Notes: a model not told the origin generated them from the letters alone. A stretch of 64,000 nt of DNA from VRUE01 sp963720805 (GCA_963720805.1 CAVRGT010000010.1:62001-126000), one strand, 5' to 3'; shown: positions 35,595-46,469, counted from the stretch's first letter. Program-made: numbers and translations.

Positions 35595-35726
35595 AGGGGT
35601 GGTGGGGTGGTCTCTGGGAAGCTTCGCGAAGCGGCTCCGCAGAGTTGGTCAAAGCCGCGAAGCGGCACTTAATTGCACCGCCGTCAGGCGGTGCATCGGT
35701 TTCCCAGAGACCACCCCACCACCCCT
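35595..35726 (-). repeat. family B multi-branched hairpin element, copy B2
   Basis: Perfect 26-bp arms (35595-35620, 35701-35726) with the same three inner hairpins as B1 but reversed, so it reads in the sense direction of gyrA. It touches the gyrA stop codon with no gap. The variable middle hairpin is GCCGC/GCGGC, different from B1 but still paired. Confidence 0.9.
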
Positions 35727-38234
35727 CTACTCGGGAATCTGCTCCTGCCCCTCCGCCCCATCCGGCGACGAGTCTTCATCGACCACCAGCGCCACGGCAC
35801 TGACGCGATCGTCGTCCTTCATGTTCATCACCCGCACCCCCTGGGTCGGCCGCCCCATCTGGGAGATGCCGCCGGCGCGGGTGCGCTGGACCATGCCGCT
35901 CTGGGAGATGAAGAGCAGGTCCTGGTGCTCGCGGACGATCAGGGCGCCGGCGAGGCCGCCCTTTTTCGTCGTCAGCTTGGCCGTCAGCACGCCCTTTGTG
36001 CCGCGACCCTTGGTCGGGTATTCGGAGACCGAGGTGCGCTTGCCGTAACCATTCTCGGTGACGACAAAGAGCTCGGAGTCGTCGCGGGCGATGTCCATCG
36101 CCAGCACCCGGTTGGGCTCGCCGTTGACCTTGGCAGAGACGTTCATGCCTTTGACGCCGCTGGTGTCCCGCCCCATCGGCCGCACTTTCTCCTCGGAGAA
36201 GCGCGAGGCGTGGCCGGACTTGGAGACGAGCAGGATGTCGTCGTCGCCCGAGGTGAGGCGGACCTGGACCAGCTCGTCGGAGTCGCGGATCTTGATCGCG
36301 ATGATTCCGTCGGCGCGGATCGGCGTGTTGTAGGCCTTGAACTCGGTCTTCTTGACAAGACCGTCAGCGGTCGCGAAGACCAGGTACTTGTTCTCGCCGA
36401 AGTCGCGGGTGGGGATCACCGCGGTGACCTTCTCGCCGTCACGCAGGGGAAGCACGTTGACCAGGGCGCGGCCTTTCGAGGTGCGCGAGCCCTCCGGCAA
36501 CTCGTAGACCTTGAGCCGGTAGACCTTGCCGCGGTTGGTGAAGAAGAGCAGGAAGTCGTGGGTCGAGCAGATGTGCAGGTGCTCGATGTAGTCGTCCTCC
36601 TTCATGTCCATCCCCATCACCCCGCGCCCGCCGCGGTGCTGCTGGCGATAGGTCGCGAGAGGAAGGCGCTTGGCGTAGCCCGAGTGGGTGATCGAGATCA
36701 CCATCTGCTGATCGGCGATCATGTCCTCGATGTTCATGTCGCCCTCGAAATGGGTGACCTCGGTGCGCCGCTCATCGCCGTAGCGGCTGTCGACCTCGTC
36801 GAGCTCTTCGACCACCACCGCGTCGATCCGCGCCGGATCGCCGAGGATCGCGCGCAGCTCGGCAATCCGCTTCGCCAGTTCCTCGTGCTCCTCGCGCAGC
36901 TTGTCGGACTCCAGCGCGGTGAGGCGGGAGAGCCGCATGTCGAGGATTGCCTGCGCCTGCTCGGCCGAGAGCTGGAAGCGCTCGATCAGGCCGGCCTTCG
37001 CCGTTTCGGAGTCGGCCGAGCCGCGGATCAGTGCGATCACCGCGTCGAGGTTGTCGAGCGCGATCAGCAGCCCCTCAAGGATGTGGGCGCGTGCCTCGGC
37101 GCGGCGCAGCTCGAACTGGGTACGGCGGATCACCACCTCGCGCTGGTGGCTGACGTAGTGCTCGATGATCTCCTTGAGGCCTAGCGGCTTCGGCACGCCG
37201 TCGACCAGGGCGACCATGTTGATGCCGAAGGTGCTCTGCATCGGCGTGCGCTTGTAGAGCTGGTTGAGCACGACCTCGGGCGGGTCGCCGCCGCGCTTGG
37301 TCTCGATCACCAAGCGCATTCCCGACTTGTCCGACTCGTCGCGCAGATCGGAGATACCGGTGATCTTTTTGTCCCTGACCAGGTCGGCGATCTTCGAGAC
37401 CAACCCACCGTCGCCGAGCTTCTTGACCATGAAGGGCAGCTCGGTGACGACGATCGCGTCGCGGCCCCCCTTGATCGGCTCGACATGCGCGCGGGCGCGA
37501 ATCCGCACCGAGGCGCGACCGGTCGCGTAGGCGTCGCTGATCCCTTCGGCGCTCATGATGCCGCCACCGGGGAAATCGGGGCCCTTTACGTGCTCCATCA
37601 GGCCGGCGAGGTCGATCCCGGGATTGGCGATGTAGGCCTTGACCGCGCCGATCGTCTCGCTGAGATTGTGCGGCGGAATGTTGGTCGCCATCCCGACCGC
37701 GATCCCGGAAGAGCCGTTGACCAGCAGGTTCGGGAACCGCGCGGGCAAAACCAGCGGCTCGCGCAGCGATTCGTCGTAATTGGGCCCCCACTCAACCGTG
37801 TCGGCCTCGATGTCGCGCAGCAACTCGGTTGAGAGCCGCGCCAGCCGCGCCTCGGTATATCTCATCGCAGCTGGTGGATCGTCGTCGATCGAGCCGAAGT
37901 TGCCCTGGCCGTCGACGAGCATGTAGCGCAGGGAGAAGTCCTGCGCCATGCGGGCGAGGGTGTCGTAGATCGCGCTGTCGCCGTGCGGGTGGTACTTACC
38001 CATCACCTCGCCGACGATGGTCGCCGACTTGCGGTAGGGCCGATTCGGCTGCAGGCCGAGGTCGTGCATCGCGTAGAGCACGCGGCGATGCACCGGCTTC
38101 AGGCCGTCGCGGACGTCGGGTAGGGCCCGACCGACGATCACGCTCATCGCGTAGTCGAGATACGAAGAACGCATCTCGCTGGTCAGCTCGCGCTCCTCTA
38201 TCCGACCCCCGCTAAGGGCGTCTGCACCCTCCAT
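35727..38234 (-). CDS. gyrA: DNA gyrase subunit A
   Basis: 835-residue type II topoisomerase subunit that breaks and rejoins DNA. The start region has SSYLDYAMSVIVGRALPDVR. The quinolone region YHPHGDSAIYDTLARMAQ keeps the wild-type Ser and Asp, so no classical resistance change is seen. AAMRYTEARL holds the catalytic Tyr. The C-terminal beta-pinwheel domain contains the GyrA box QHRGGRGVMG needed for wrapping DNA, then six repeats (e.g. FATADGLVKKTEF). ATG 38234 lies 19 bases after the gyrB stop. The stop is met by hairpin B2. Confidence 0.97.
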   Translation of the reverse strand: MEGADALSGGRIEERELTSEMRSSYLDYAMSVIVGRALPDVRDGLKPVHRRVLYAMHDLGLQPNRPYRKSATIVGEVMGKYHPHGDSAIYDTLARMAQDFSLRYMLVDGQGNFGSIDDDPPAAMRYTEARLARLSTELLRDIEADTVEWGPNYDESLREPLVLPARFPNLLVNGSSGIAVGMATNIPPHNLSETIGAVKAYIANPGIDLAGLMEHVKGPDFPGGGIMSAEGISDAYATGRASVRIRARAHVEPIKGGRDAIVVTELPFMVKKLGDGGLVSKIADLVRDKKITGISDLRDESDKSGMRLVIETKRGGDPPEVVLNQLYKRTPMQSTFGINMVALVDGVPKPLGLKEIIEHYVSHQREVVIRRTQFELRRAEARAHILEGLLIALDNLDAVIALIRGSADSETAKAGLIERFQLSAEQAQAILDMRLSRLTALESDKLREEHEELAKRIAELRAILGDPARIDAVVVEELDEVDSRYGDERRTEVTHFEGDMNIEDMIADQQMVISITHSGYAKRLPLATYRQQHRGGRGVMGMDMKEDDYIEHLHICSTHDFLLFFTNRGKVYRLKVYELPEGSRTSKGRALVNVLPLRDGEKVTAVIPTRDFGENKYLVFATADGLVKKTEFKAYNTPIRADGIIAIKIRDSDELVQVRLTSGDDDILLVSKSGHASRFSEEKVRPMGRDTSGVKGMNVSAKVNGEPNRVLAMDIARDDSELFVVTENGYGKRTSVSEYPTKGRGTKGVLTAKLTTKKGGLAGALIVREHQDLLFISQSGMVQRTRAGGISQMGRPTQGVRVMNMKDDDRVSAVALVVDEDSSPDGAEGQEQIPE

Positions 38235-38253
38235 CTAGATCAACCTCCGCTTG

Positions 38254-40680
38254 CTAGACGTCAAGGAACCTGACCTCCTTGGCGTGGCGTTCGATGAAGG
38301 CCTTGCGCGGCTCCACCTTGTCGCCCATCAGGTCCGCAAAGATCTTCTCGGCCAGCGCCGCGTCGTCGATTCGCACCCGCTCGAGCGTGCGGCTCGCCGG
38401 GTCCATCGTCGTTTCGCGCAGCTGTTCGGCGTTCATCTCGCCCAGTCCCTTGAAGCGCTGCATCGTCACGCCTTGGCGCGCCAGCTCCATGACCATGCGG
38501 CGTAGCTCGGCGAACGACTCCGCCGTGCGCTCTTTCTGGTCGAGCGAAAGCCGGAACGCCGGCCGCCCCACCTGGCTCAGCAACTCGGCGTGCGAGGCGA
38601 TCAACCGGCGGTAGTCGTTTGACTCGAACAGCCCGGCGGAAAGCTCGAAGGCCTTGGCCAGGCCGTCGCGGCGGTGGATCGCCCGAACGAGGATCTCGTC
38701 GCCGGATTCGGAGATGATCTCGGTGTCGAACGGCTCGTCCTCTCCGGCATCGCCGTTGAGAACGTCTTTCACCTCGGCCAGCGACGTGACTCCGCGGTCG
38801 AGGATTTCGGACTCGCCGAGGAAGCGCACCAGCTCGTGGCCCAGATCGGCCTGCAGCGAGTCGGCCCAGCCCTCGTGCTCCTTCAGGCGCCGGTTGAAGC
38901 GCTGCCAGCGAGTAGCGGTCAGGTTGTGCGACTCACCGCCGGCGTCGACGAGCTCCATCTGCTCGAGCTTGTCGCGCAGCAACAGCTCTTCGAGCTCGGA
39001 CTCCTTCTCGACGTAGGTCTCCTGCTTGCCGTTCTTCAGCTTGTAGAGCGGCGGCTTGGCAATGTAGACGTAGCCGGCCTCGATCAGCTCCGGCATCTCG
39101 CGGTAGAGGAAGGTGAGGACCAGGGTGCGGATGTGGGCGCCATCGACGTCGGCGTCGGTCATCAGCACGACCTTGTGGTAGCGCGCCTCTTTGACGTCGA
39201 ACTCCTCGCGAATGCCGGTGCCGACCGCGGTGATCAGCGCCTGGATCTCGTTGTTGGAGAGGACCTTGTCGATCCGCGCCTTCTCGACGTTGATGATCTT
39301 GCCGCGCAGCGGCAGCACGGCCTGGGTGTTGCGGTCGCGGCCCTGCTTGGCCGAGCCGCCGGCGGAATCACCCTCGACGATGAACAGCTCGGCGAGGGCC
39401 GGGTCGCGGACCGTGCAGTCTGCGAGCTTGCCCGGCAAGGTCGAGTTCTCCAGCGCCGACTTGCGGCGAGTCAGGTCGCGGGCCTTGCGCGCCGCCTGGC
39501 GCGCACGTGCGGCCTCCACCGCCTTGCCGACGATGCGTTTCGCCTCGCCCGGGTTCTCCTCGAAGAACTCGCCGAGCTTGCGGTTGACCGACTCCTTGAC
39601 CAGGCCCTCGATCGGCGGGTTGCCGAGCTTGGTCTTGGTCTGACCCTCGAACTGGGGGTCCTGCAGCTTGACCGAGATCACCGCGGTCAATCCCTCGCGG
39701 ACGTCATCGCCGGTGAGGTTCTCGTCTTTCTCTTTGAGCAGACCTTTGCCCCGCGCGTAGGCGTTGAGCGTGCGGGTGAGGGCGGAGCGGAAGCCGGAGA
39801 GGTGGGAGCCGCCCTCGTGGGTGTTGATGTTGTTGGCGAAGCTGAAGATCGATTCCTGGTAGGAGGAGTTCCACTGCATCGCGATCTCGACCTGACCGTC
39901 GTCGGTCTCATTTTCGAAGAAGACCGTCTTTTGGTGCAGCGGGTCCTTGTTCTCGTTGAGGTGAGCGACGAAGTCGACGATGCCGCCCTCGTAGTGAAAG
40001 GTTTCGCGCTGGCCCGCGGCGCGCTCGTCGACCAGCTCGATTTTGAGGCCGCGGGTGAGGAACGCTGTCTCGCGCAACCGCTCGGTCAGGGTCGCGTAGT
40101 CGAACTCGAGCTCGTCGAAGATCTCGGCGTCGGGCAGGAAGGTGATCGTGGTGCCGTGCGAGTCGCTTGCCTCGCCGCGGTGGAGGTCCGCCTGCGGCTT
40201 GCCGCGCTCGTAGTCCTGGGTCCAGATCGCTCCCTCGCTGTTGATTTCGAGATGGAGCCGCTCGGAGAGCGCGTTGACGACCGAGATGCCGACGCCGTGC
40301 AGCCCGCCGGAGACCTTGTATCCCTCGCCCCCGAACTTGCCGCCGGCGTGAAGCGTGGTCAGCACCACCTCGGCCGCGGGTCGCTTCTCTTTCTCCATTT
40401 CGCCGACCGGAATGCCGCGGCCGTTGTCGACGACGGTGCAGCTGTTGTCGGGGTGCAGGACAACGCGCACGCTGTCGCAGAAGCCGGCGATCGCCTCGTC
40501 GACGGAGTTGTCGAGGACCTCGTAGACCAGATGGTGCAGTCCACGCGGCCCGGTCGAGCCGATGTACATGCCCGGTCGCTTGCGGACCGCTTCCAGGCCC
40601 TCGAGGACGGTGATGTCCTTGGCGCCGTAGGACTCCGAGCCGCCTTTTTTCTGCGCGGCCGCATTCGTCTTCTCAGCCAA
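38254..40680 (-). CDS. gyrB: DNA gyrase subunit B
   Basis: 808-residue ATPase subunit. GHKL domain: VRKRPGMYIGSTG, EVLDNSVDEAIAG, VDNGRGIPV, YKVSGGLHGVGISVVNALS. TOPRIM: VEGDSAGGSAKQGRDR and VLMTDADVDGAHIRTL. About 165 residues are inserted between IAKPPLYKL and MQRFKGLGEMN, as in Gram-negative GyrB; most actinobacterial GyrB are nearer 650-690 residues. The TTG start at 40680 has a GGGAAGGGA ribosome site 4 bases upstream. Confidence 0.97.
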   Translation of the reverse strand: MAEKTNAAAQKKGGSESYGAKDITVLEGLEAVRKRPGMYIGSTGPRGLHHLVYEVLDNSVDEAIAGFCDSVRVVLHPDNSCTVVDNGRGIPVGEMEKEKRPAAEVVLTTLHAGGKFGGEGYKVSGGLHGVGISVVNALSERLHLEINSEGAIWTQDYERGKPQADLHRGEASDSHGTTITFLPDAEIFDELEFDYATLTERLRETAFLTRGLKIELVDERAAGQRETFHYEGGIVDFVAHLNENKDPLHQKTVFFENETDDGQVEIAMQWNSSYQESIFSFANNINTHEGGSHLSGFRSALTRTLNAYARGKGLLKEKDENLTGDDVREGLTAVISVKLQDPQFEGQTKTKLGNPPIEGLVKESVNRKLGEFFEENPGEAKRIVGKAVEAARARQAARKARDLTRRKSALENSTLPGKLADCTVRDPALAELFIVEGDSAGGSAKQGRDRNTQAVLPLRGKIINVEKARIDKVLSNNEIQALITAVGTGIREEFDVKEARYHKVVLMTDADVDGAHIRTLVLTFLYREMPELIEAGYVYIAKPPLYKLKNGKQETYVEKESELEELLLRDKLEQMELVDAGGESHNLTATRWQRFNRRLKEHEGWADSLQADLGHELVRFLGESEILDRGVTSLAEVKDVLNGDAGEDEPFDTEIISESGDEILVRAIHRRDGLAKAFELSAGLFESNDYRRLIASHAELLSQVGRPAFRLSLDQKERTAESFAELRRMVMELARQGVTMQRFKGLGEMNAEQLRETTMDPASRTLERVRIDDAALAEKIFADLMGDKVEPRKAFIERHAKEVRFLDV

Positions 40681-40707
40681 TTAGTCCCTTCCCGCTTTCA
40701 TAGAAAA

Positions 40708-40744
40708 CCCCGACCGTTTGGGCACTCGCCGCCCAGGGTCGGGG
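40708..40744 (-). promoter_or_regulatory. hairpin with T-run in the gyrB leader
   Basis: Read on the minus strand, CCCCGACC and GGTCGGGG pair around an inner TGGGC/GCCCA stem and are followed by TTTTC, an intrinsic-terminator shape. It lies 28 bases before gyrB and about 100 bases after dciA. It may end the recF-dciA message or attenuate gyrB. The remaining gap to 40842 is AT-rich, with TATCCT as a possible -10 box. Confidence 0.5.
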
Positions 40745-40842
40745 CAGAAACACAAGTTGACATAAGGATACCAGTTCGGACCCCGGGGCCGCCCCCTCGG
40801 AGCAAATAAAAGGCCTGCAAATCGCGGCAATTGAAATTAGTT

Positions 40843-41142
40843 TCAGTCATTACTCACACGAAAGCGCAAACTCTGCGGCGCGCGCTCGCCGAGCCGCTCC
40901 CGCAGCCGCTCCAGCAACTGCTCCTGCATCAGATCCAACTCCTGCGCCCAGACGGAATCTGAGCAATCGATCGTCACCTCTCCCCCGCGCTCGGAAACCG
41001 GCTGCGCCACCGCCGCGATGCGCTCGCCGACAAGCTCGGCCCAAACCGACTGCAGCGAGGCCAGCCCCGTCTTCGGAGCTGCCGCCTCGAGCGCCGAGCG
41101 CAGGGCGGCGGTGGCGGGCCGGGGGGCACGGCGGCGACTCAT
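40843..41142 (-). CDS. dciA: DUF721 protein, DciA-like helicase loader
   Basis: 99 residues from ATG 41142. The DUF721 core is LASLQSVWAELVGERIAAVA, then RGGEVTIDCSDSVWAQELD and LEERLRERLG-like helices (QLLERLRERLGERAPQSLRF). DciA interacts with the replicative helicase in bacteria lacking DnaC, and sits between recF and gyrB in actinobacteria, as here. In the given sequence the recF frame runs into it without a stop. A one-base change would instead end recF at TGA overlapping this ATG (ATGA), the usual arrangement. Confidence 0.82.
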   Translation of the reverse strand: MSRRRAPRPATAALRSALEAAAPKTGLASLQSVWAELVGERIAAVAQPVSERGGEVTIDCSDSVWAQELDLMQEQLLERLRERLGERAPQSLRFRVSND

Positions 41143-42230
41143 GCCGCGGCGGCTTCCTCGCTGCTCAAGCGGCATCCGCACGATGCTGTCGCGCACCTGC
41201 GGCGGCAGGGAATCTTCGTCGGCGGCGGTGATCACCGCCTGCCCGGCGGCGCCCAGGCGCTCGACCAGGCGCTCCCGCCGCTCGGGGTCGAGCTCGCTCA
41301 TCACGTCGTCGAGCAGCAGCAGCGGGACGACCCTCCGAGCCGCGAGCAGGACATCGCGCTCGGCAAAGATCAGGGCCAGCAGGGCGGCGCGCTGCTGGCC
41401 CTGCGAGCCGTAGCGGCGCAGCGAGCGGGTCGCGGCGCTGAACTTGAGCTCGTCGAGATGAGGGCCCCAGGAGGTTCGCCCCAGCCGCAGGTCGGCCTCG
41501 CGGCGCTCGCCCAGGCCGACCCGGATCTCCTCCGCCGAGCCCGCGGCGCGCGGCGCGTACTCGACTTCGCCCCCGCCCTCCAGGCCGAGCTCGTCCGCGG
41601 CGGCCGCGAACGGAGCGCGAGCTCGGCCACCGCCTCGGTGCGGGCGGCGACCAGCGCCGCCGCGGACTCGGCCAGGGTCGCGTCCCAGGTGTCGAGCTGA
41701 GTCGGAGCGCCGTGGCCGGCGGCGAGGCGGGCGACCAGCGCGTTGCGCTGCGCCAGGGCCTGGCCGAAGCGCTGGCGCAGCTCCGAGCGGCTGGGCCAGC
41801 GAGCGGCGACGAAGCCGTCGAGGTGGGCGCGCCGCTCCGCCGGCGGGCCCTTGACCAGGGAGAGCCGATCCGGTGAGAAGACGGCGACGGGCGGGCGGCT
41901 GCGGGCCAGCGTCGCCGGGTCGGCGGGGCTGCCGTCGAGCAGGTGGCGGCGCCCCTCGGCGCGGCTGACCGAGGCCAGCAGGTGGCGCTCGATCCCGTCC
42001 TCGTCGCGAATCGTCGCTTCGGCGCGGGCGAAGGAGCCGCCGAAAGGGATCAGGTCGCGACGGTCGGCGGTGCGAAACGAGCGCCCGGTGAGGGCGAAGT
42101 AGAGCGCCTCGAGCAGGTTCGTCTTGCCGATGCCGTTGGGCCCGACGAGGCTGAGAATGCCGGCGCCGAGCTCAATCCGCGCCTGCGCCAGGCTCCGCAG
42201 CGGCGCTGCTTCGACGGCGGTGACGAGCAC
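41139..42230 (-). CDS. recF: DNA replication and repair protein RecF, apparent frameshift
   Basis: About 363 residues once repaired. It is an SMC-like ATPase that helps load RecA at gaps. The intact N-terminal part has ILSLVGPNGIGKTNLLEAL (Walker A) and VAVFSPDRLSLVKGPPAERR. Near 41611 a missing base shifts the frame; the other frame continues AAAADELGLEGGGEVEY, GRTSWGPHLDELKF, RYGSQGQQRAALLALIFAE (the ABC signature) and LLLLDDVMSELDPERRERL (Walker B). A second shift near 41165 would place the stop at 41139. The total of 1092 bases is divisible by three, consistent with two compensating indels. Confidence 0.88.
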
Positions 42231-42239
42231 CGGCCGTGC

Positions 42240-43347
42240 TCAGACGTTGAGGCGGATCGGCATCACCAGGTAGCGGAAGTCTTCGTTGTCGACCGGCTGC
42301 AGCAGCCCCGGCCGCAGCGGCGAGATCAGCCGCAGCATCACCTCGTCGCCCTCGACGCTTTCGATCCCCTCGCGCAGGAACTCGGGGTTGAAGCCGATCT
42401 CCAGCGGCTCGCCCTCGAAGGCCGCCGGCATCGTCTCCTCGGCGTCGCCGACGTCCGGAGTCGAGGCGGCGATCTTCAGCTCGCCCGGCGAGAACGAGAG
42501 GCGCAGCGGCGCGTTGCGCTGCGCCAGCTGGCTGACCCGGCGGGTGACGTCGAGCAGCTCCGGGCGCGGCAGGCGCACGTCGTGCTCGTAGGACTCCGGC
42601 AGGAGCTGTCGAAAGTTGGGGAACTGGCCCTCGATCAGCCTCGTGTTGAGGACGATCGCCCCTGCCTTGAAGATGGCCTGGTTGCGCAGCAGCGCGACCG
42701 AAACGGTCTCGACGCCGTCGGCGGAGACGATGCGGCCGAGCTCGCGCAGCGCCTTGGCCGGGATATTGGCCTCGAGCTCGCCGCCGATCGCGCTGTCGAG
42801 CTCGGTCCGCTTGACCGCCAGCCGGTAGGAGTCGGTGGCGACCATCGTCATCTCCGAGCCGCTGGCGCTGACCAGGACGCCGGTCAGCACCGGGCGCATG
42901 TCGTCGCGCGAAGCGGCGCGGGCGACCAGCTCGACCGTCGCGGCAAGCGCGGCGGCCGGAATCGAGAGCGGCTCGCCCTCTTCCTCGGGGAAGGCGGGGA
43001 AGTCCTCGCTGGGCAGGACGCGCAGGTGGAAGCTCGAGCCGCCGCTGCGGATCTCGACATCGCGCTCGGACTCGCGCAGCTCGATCTCCACGGTCGGATC
43101 GCCGAGCGAGCGCGATAGCTCGGCAAGCAGGCGGCCGGGAAGGAGGACTGAGCCGCTGCCATCGACCTCCGCCTCGAGCTTCGGTCTTCAGTCCCATCTC
43201 GAGGTCGGTGGCGCTGAGGGTGACGCCGGCGTCGCCGGCGCTGAGCAGGATGCCGGAGAGGGACTGGGTGGCGGCGCGGGTTGAGACGGCGCGGGAGACG
43301 ACGGAGAGCTTGGCGACGAGCTCGTCCCGTTTGATTGTCAGCTTCAA
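42240..43347 (-). CDS. dnaN: DNA polymerase III beta clamp, apparent frameshift
   Basis: About 368 residues once repaired. MKLTIKRDELVAKLSVVSRA and SGILLSAGDAGVTLSATDLE open domain I. Near 43184 one extra base (GG on the plus strand) breaks the frame; without it the sequence reads KLEAEVDGSGSVLLPGRLLA and continues through domains II and III (MRPVLTGVLVSASGSEMTMVATDSYRLA) to the classic C-terminus NEDFRYLVMPIRLNV. The sliding clamp is essential, so an error in the read is the simpler explanation. It follows the origin and is separated from recF by 9 bases. Confidence 0.92.
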
Positions 43348-43483
43348 GTGATTGATGCCTTCTTAAGTTGAGTTAGTGCTTGTGGAAAAGCAGGGAAAGG
43401 CCGTCGGCACCGCATTGAGCAGCGCTTTGCGGCTGTGGAGGGCGCTGTGGGAAGGCATTGATTCTTACAGTGGCGTCGGCGCG

Positions 43484-44811
<1,328 letters not shown>

Positions 44812-44914
44812 CGGCGGCCGACCATAGCGACGCCTCGTGGCGCCGAAATCCGGCCCCCCGCAAATCCCGCAGAAATCATTTCGCCGCCGAGCCGCTCGCG
44901 CGGCGGCGCGTCCG

Positions 44915-44920
44915 TATACT
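44915..44920 (+). promoter_or_regulatory. -10 box of the rpmH-rnpA operon
   Basis: TATACT ends 10 bases before the rpmH ATG. No good -35 is seen in the GC-rich segment upstream. It faces away from dnaA. Confidence 0.5.
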
Positions 44921-44930
44921 GCGACGCCCG

Positions 44931-45065
44931 ATGAAGCGGACTTATCAGCCGAAGAAGCGCAAGCGCGCCAAGACGCACGGTTTCCGGGCGCGGATGAGCA
45001 CGCGCGGGGGCCGGGCGATCCTCAAGCGACGCCGCCGCAAAGGCCGGAAGCGCCTCACTCCCTAG
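44931..45065 (+). CDS. rpmH: 50S ribosomal protein L34
   Basis: 44-residue, strongly basic large-subunit protein. It begins MKRTYQPKKRKRAKTHGFRA and continues RMSTRGGRAILKRRRRKGRK, the invariant L34 pattern. It diverges from dnaA and abuts rnpA with no base between its TAG and the next ATG, as in most bacteria. Confidence 0.97.
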   Translation: MKRTYQPKKRKRAKTHGFRARMSTRGGRAILKRRRRKGRKRLTP

Positions 45066-45440
45066 ATGGCGGGGAAACGACGCCGCCTTTCGCGCAGCGG
45101 CGAGTTCGACCGCGTCTACCGCGACGGATCCTCACATGCGACCCGTTATCTCGTCCTCTACAGCTTCCCTCGCAAGGGCGAGGAAGAAGAGGAGGCTGAG
45201 GTGAGGCTTGGAGTCTCGGTCAGCCGCAAGGTTGGCGGCGCGGTCGATCGCAACCGGGTCAAGCGGGTCATGCGCGAGACCTTCTGGGGACTGTCCGACC
45301 GACTGCCGGCGCAGCACGACTTCGTCCTCGTCGCCCGACCGGAGATCGGCGATCTGATCGAGCGGGAAGGCTCCACCGGGGTTCGGGCCAGCATCGAGGA
45401 GGCGCTCGCAGGCTCCGCCGGGAAGAAGCGTTCCACGTGA
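45066..45440 (+). CDS. rnpA: ribonuclease P protein component
   Basis: 124-residue basic protein that assists the RNase P RNA in 5' processing of tRNA. RLSRSGEFDRVYRDGSSHAT is the N-terminal helix-strand. VRLGVSVSRKVGGAVDRNRV and KRVMRETFW give the RNR motif that contacts RNA, and DFVLVARPEIGDL is the late strand. A Glu-rich insertion (GEEEEEAEV) lies in the loop before the RNR block. The stop overlaps the yidD GTG by 4 bases, inside a parS-like site. Confidence 0.95.
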   Translation: MAGKRRRLSRSGEFDRVYRDGSSHATRYLVLYSFPRKGEEEEEAEVRLGVSVSRKVGGAVDRNRVKRVMRETFWGLSDRLPAQHDFVLVARPEIGDLIEREGSTGVRASIEEALAGSAGKKRST

Positions 45441-45443
45441 AAC
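45430..45443. other. parS-like centromere site
   Basis: GTTCCACGTGAAAC matches the 14-base core of the bacterial parS consensus (GTTTCACGTGAAAC) with one mismatch. It spans the rnpA stop and yidD start, about 2 kb from the putative origin and 3.3 kb from parB, where ParB would load to organise origin segregation. Confidence 0.8.
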
Positions 45444-45710
45444 GGGCCCTTCTGACCCTGATCGGCGCCTATCAGCGCCGGATTTCACCCGCTTTCCCAC
45501 GACGCTGCCGCTACGAGCCGAGCTGCTCGAGCTTACGCCGCCGAGTCGATTGGTCGCTTCGGAGTTCTCCGCGGGACCCTGCTTGCCGCCTGGCGCCTGC
45601 TGCGCTGCAACCCCTTCAGCCACGGCGGCTTCGACCCCGTTCCAGAGCGGTTCACGCTCAAGGTTGGGCCGGTCGATCCCGCTGTTCATCACGGTGAGGC
45701 GCAGTCTTGA
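45437..45710 (+). CDS. yidD: membrane protein insertion efficiency factor YidD, apparent frameshift
   Basis: About 90 residues once repaired. KRALLTLIGAYQRRISPAFP and RRCRYEPSCSS are the conserved start. An extra T near 45533 breaks the frame, and the other frame gives YAAESIGRFGVLRGTLLAAW, RLLRCNPFSHGGFDPVP, the rest of the family. It helps YidC insert membrane proteins. GTG start overlaps rnpA; TGA overlaps the yidC TTG. Confidence 0.88.
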
Positions 45711-46469
45711 TCCCCGACGCCACGATCCTGCAGCCGCTCGATCGACGTCGCCAACGCGGTCCTCAAGTTCTTCCACGACAACGTCGGCCTCAGTTGGGGC
45801 ATGTCGATCATCGCCCTCACCATCTGCACCAGGGCGCTGCTGATCCCGCTCACCTACCGCCAGCTGAAGGGCATGCGCGCCCTGCAGGCGTTGCAGCCGC
45901 AGATCAAGGAGATCCAGGCGAAATACAAAAACGATCGCCAGCGCATGCAGCAGGAAATGATGCGCTTCTACCAGGAGAACAAAGTCAACCCCTTTGCCTC
46001 CTGCATCCCCCTGATCGCGCAGCTGCCGGTCTTCATCACCCTCTTCTACGTGCTGCGCCACGAGCTTCCGGGCGATATTGGCCCGGCTTGCGAAAAGCTC
46101 GGCCATTGCGGCTCGGAAGCCTCGTTCCTCTTCATCAACAACCTGACCGAGAAGGCGCAGGGGACCGAACTGATCGTGCTCCTCGTCCTCTACGTCGGCA
46201 CCCAGCTGGTCTCGGGCCTGGTGATGTCGGTCACTGCCGACAAAAGCCAGCGGATGATGATGGCGGTCCTTCCCTTCATCTTCGTCCCTTTCATAATCAA
46301 CTTCCCCGCCGGCCTCGTCCTCTACTGGATCACCACCAACTTCTGGACGATCGGCCAGCAATACGTGATCCAACGGGTCATTCCGGCGCCTGTTGCCGCT
46401 ACACCCGAGGCAATCGCCGCAGCGAAGCCGCCTCCGCCTCCGCCTAAAAAGAAGAAGAAGAGGCGCTGA
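45707..46469 (+). CDS. yidC: membrane protein insertase YidC/Oxa1, apparent frameshift
   Basis: About 253 residues once repaired, the short Gram-positive form without a large periplasmic domain. One extra base near 45738 separates the TTG start region (IPDATILQPL) from IDVANAVLKFFHDNVGLSWG. Then come ALTICTRALLIPLTYRQLKG with the conserved Arg in TM2, a coiled cytoplasmic hairpin (LQPQIKEIQAKYKNDRQRMQ), FASCIPLIAQLPVFITLFYV and FPAGLVLYWITTNFWTIGQQ. The tail PPPPPPKKKKKRR is basic and may contact ribosomes. Hairpin B3 follows. Confidence 0.92.

Noticed and set aside
38674..40809. A 711-residue open frame antisense to gyrB
   Set aside because: Mirror frame of a conserved gene with no recognisable domain.
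44812..44930. The dnaA-rpmH gap as the origin
   Set aside because: No TGTGGA-type repeats and no AT-rich stretch; the dnaN-dnaA gap is the better candidate.
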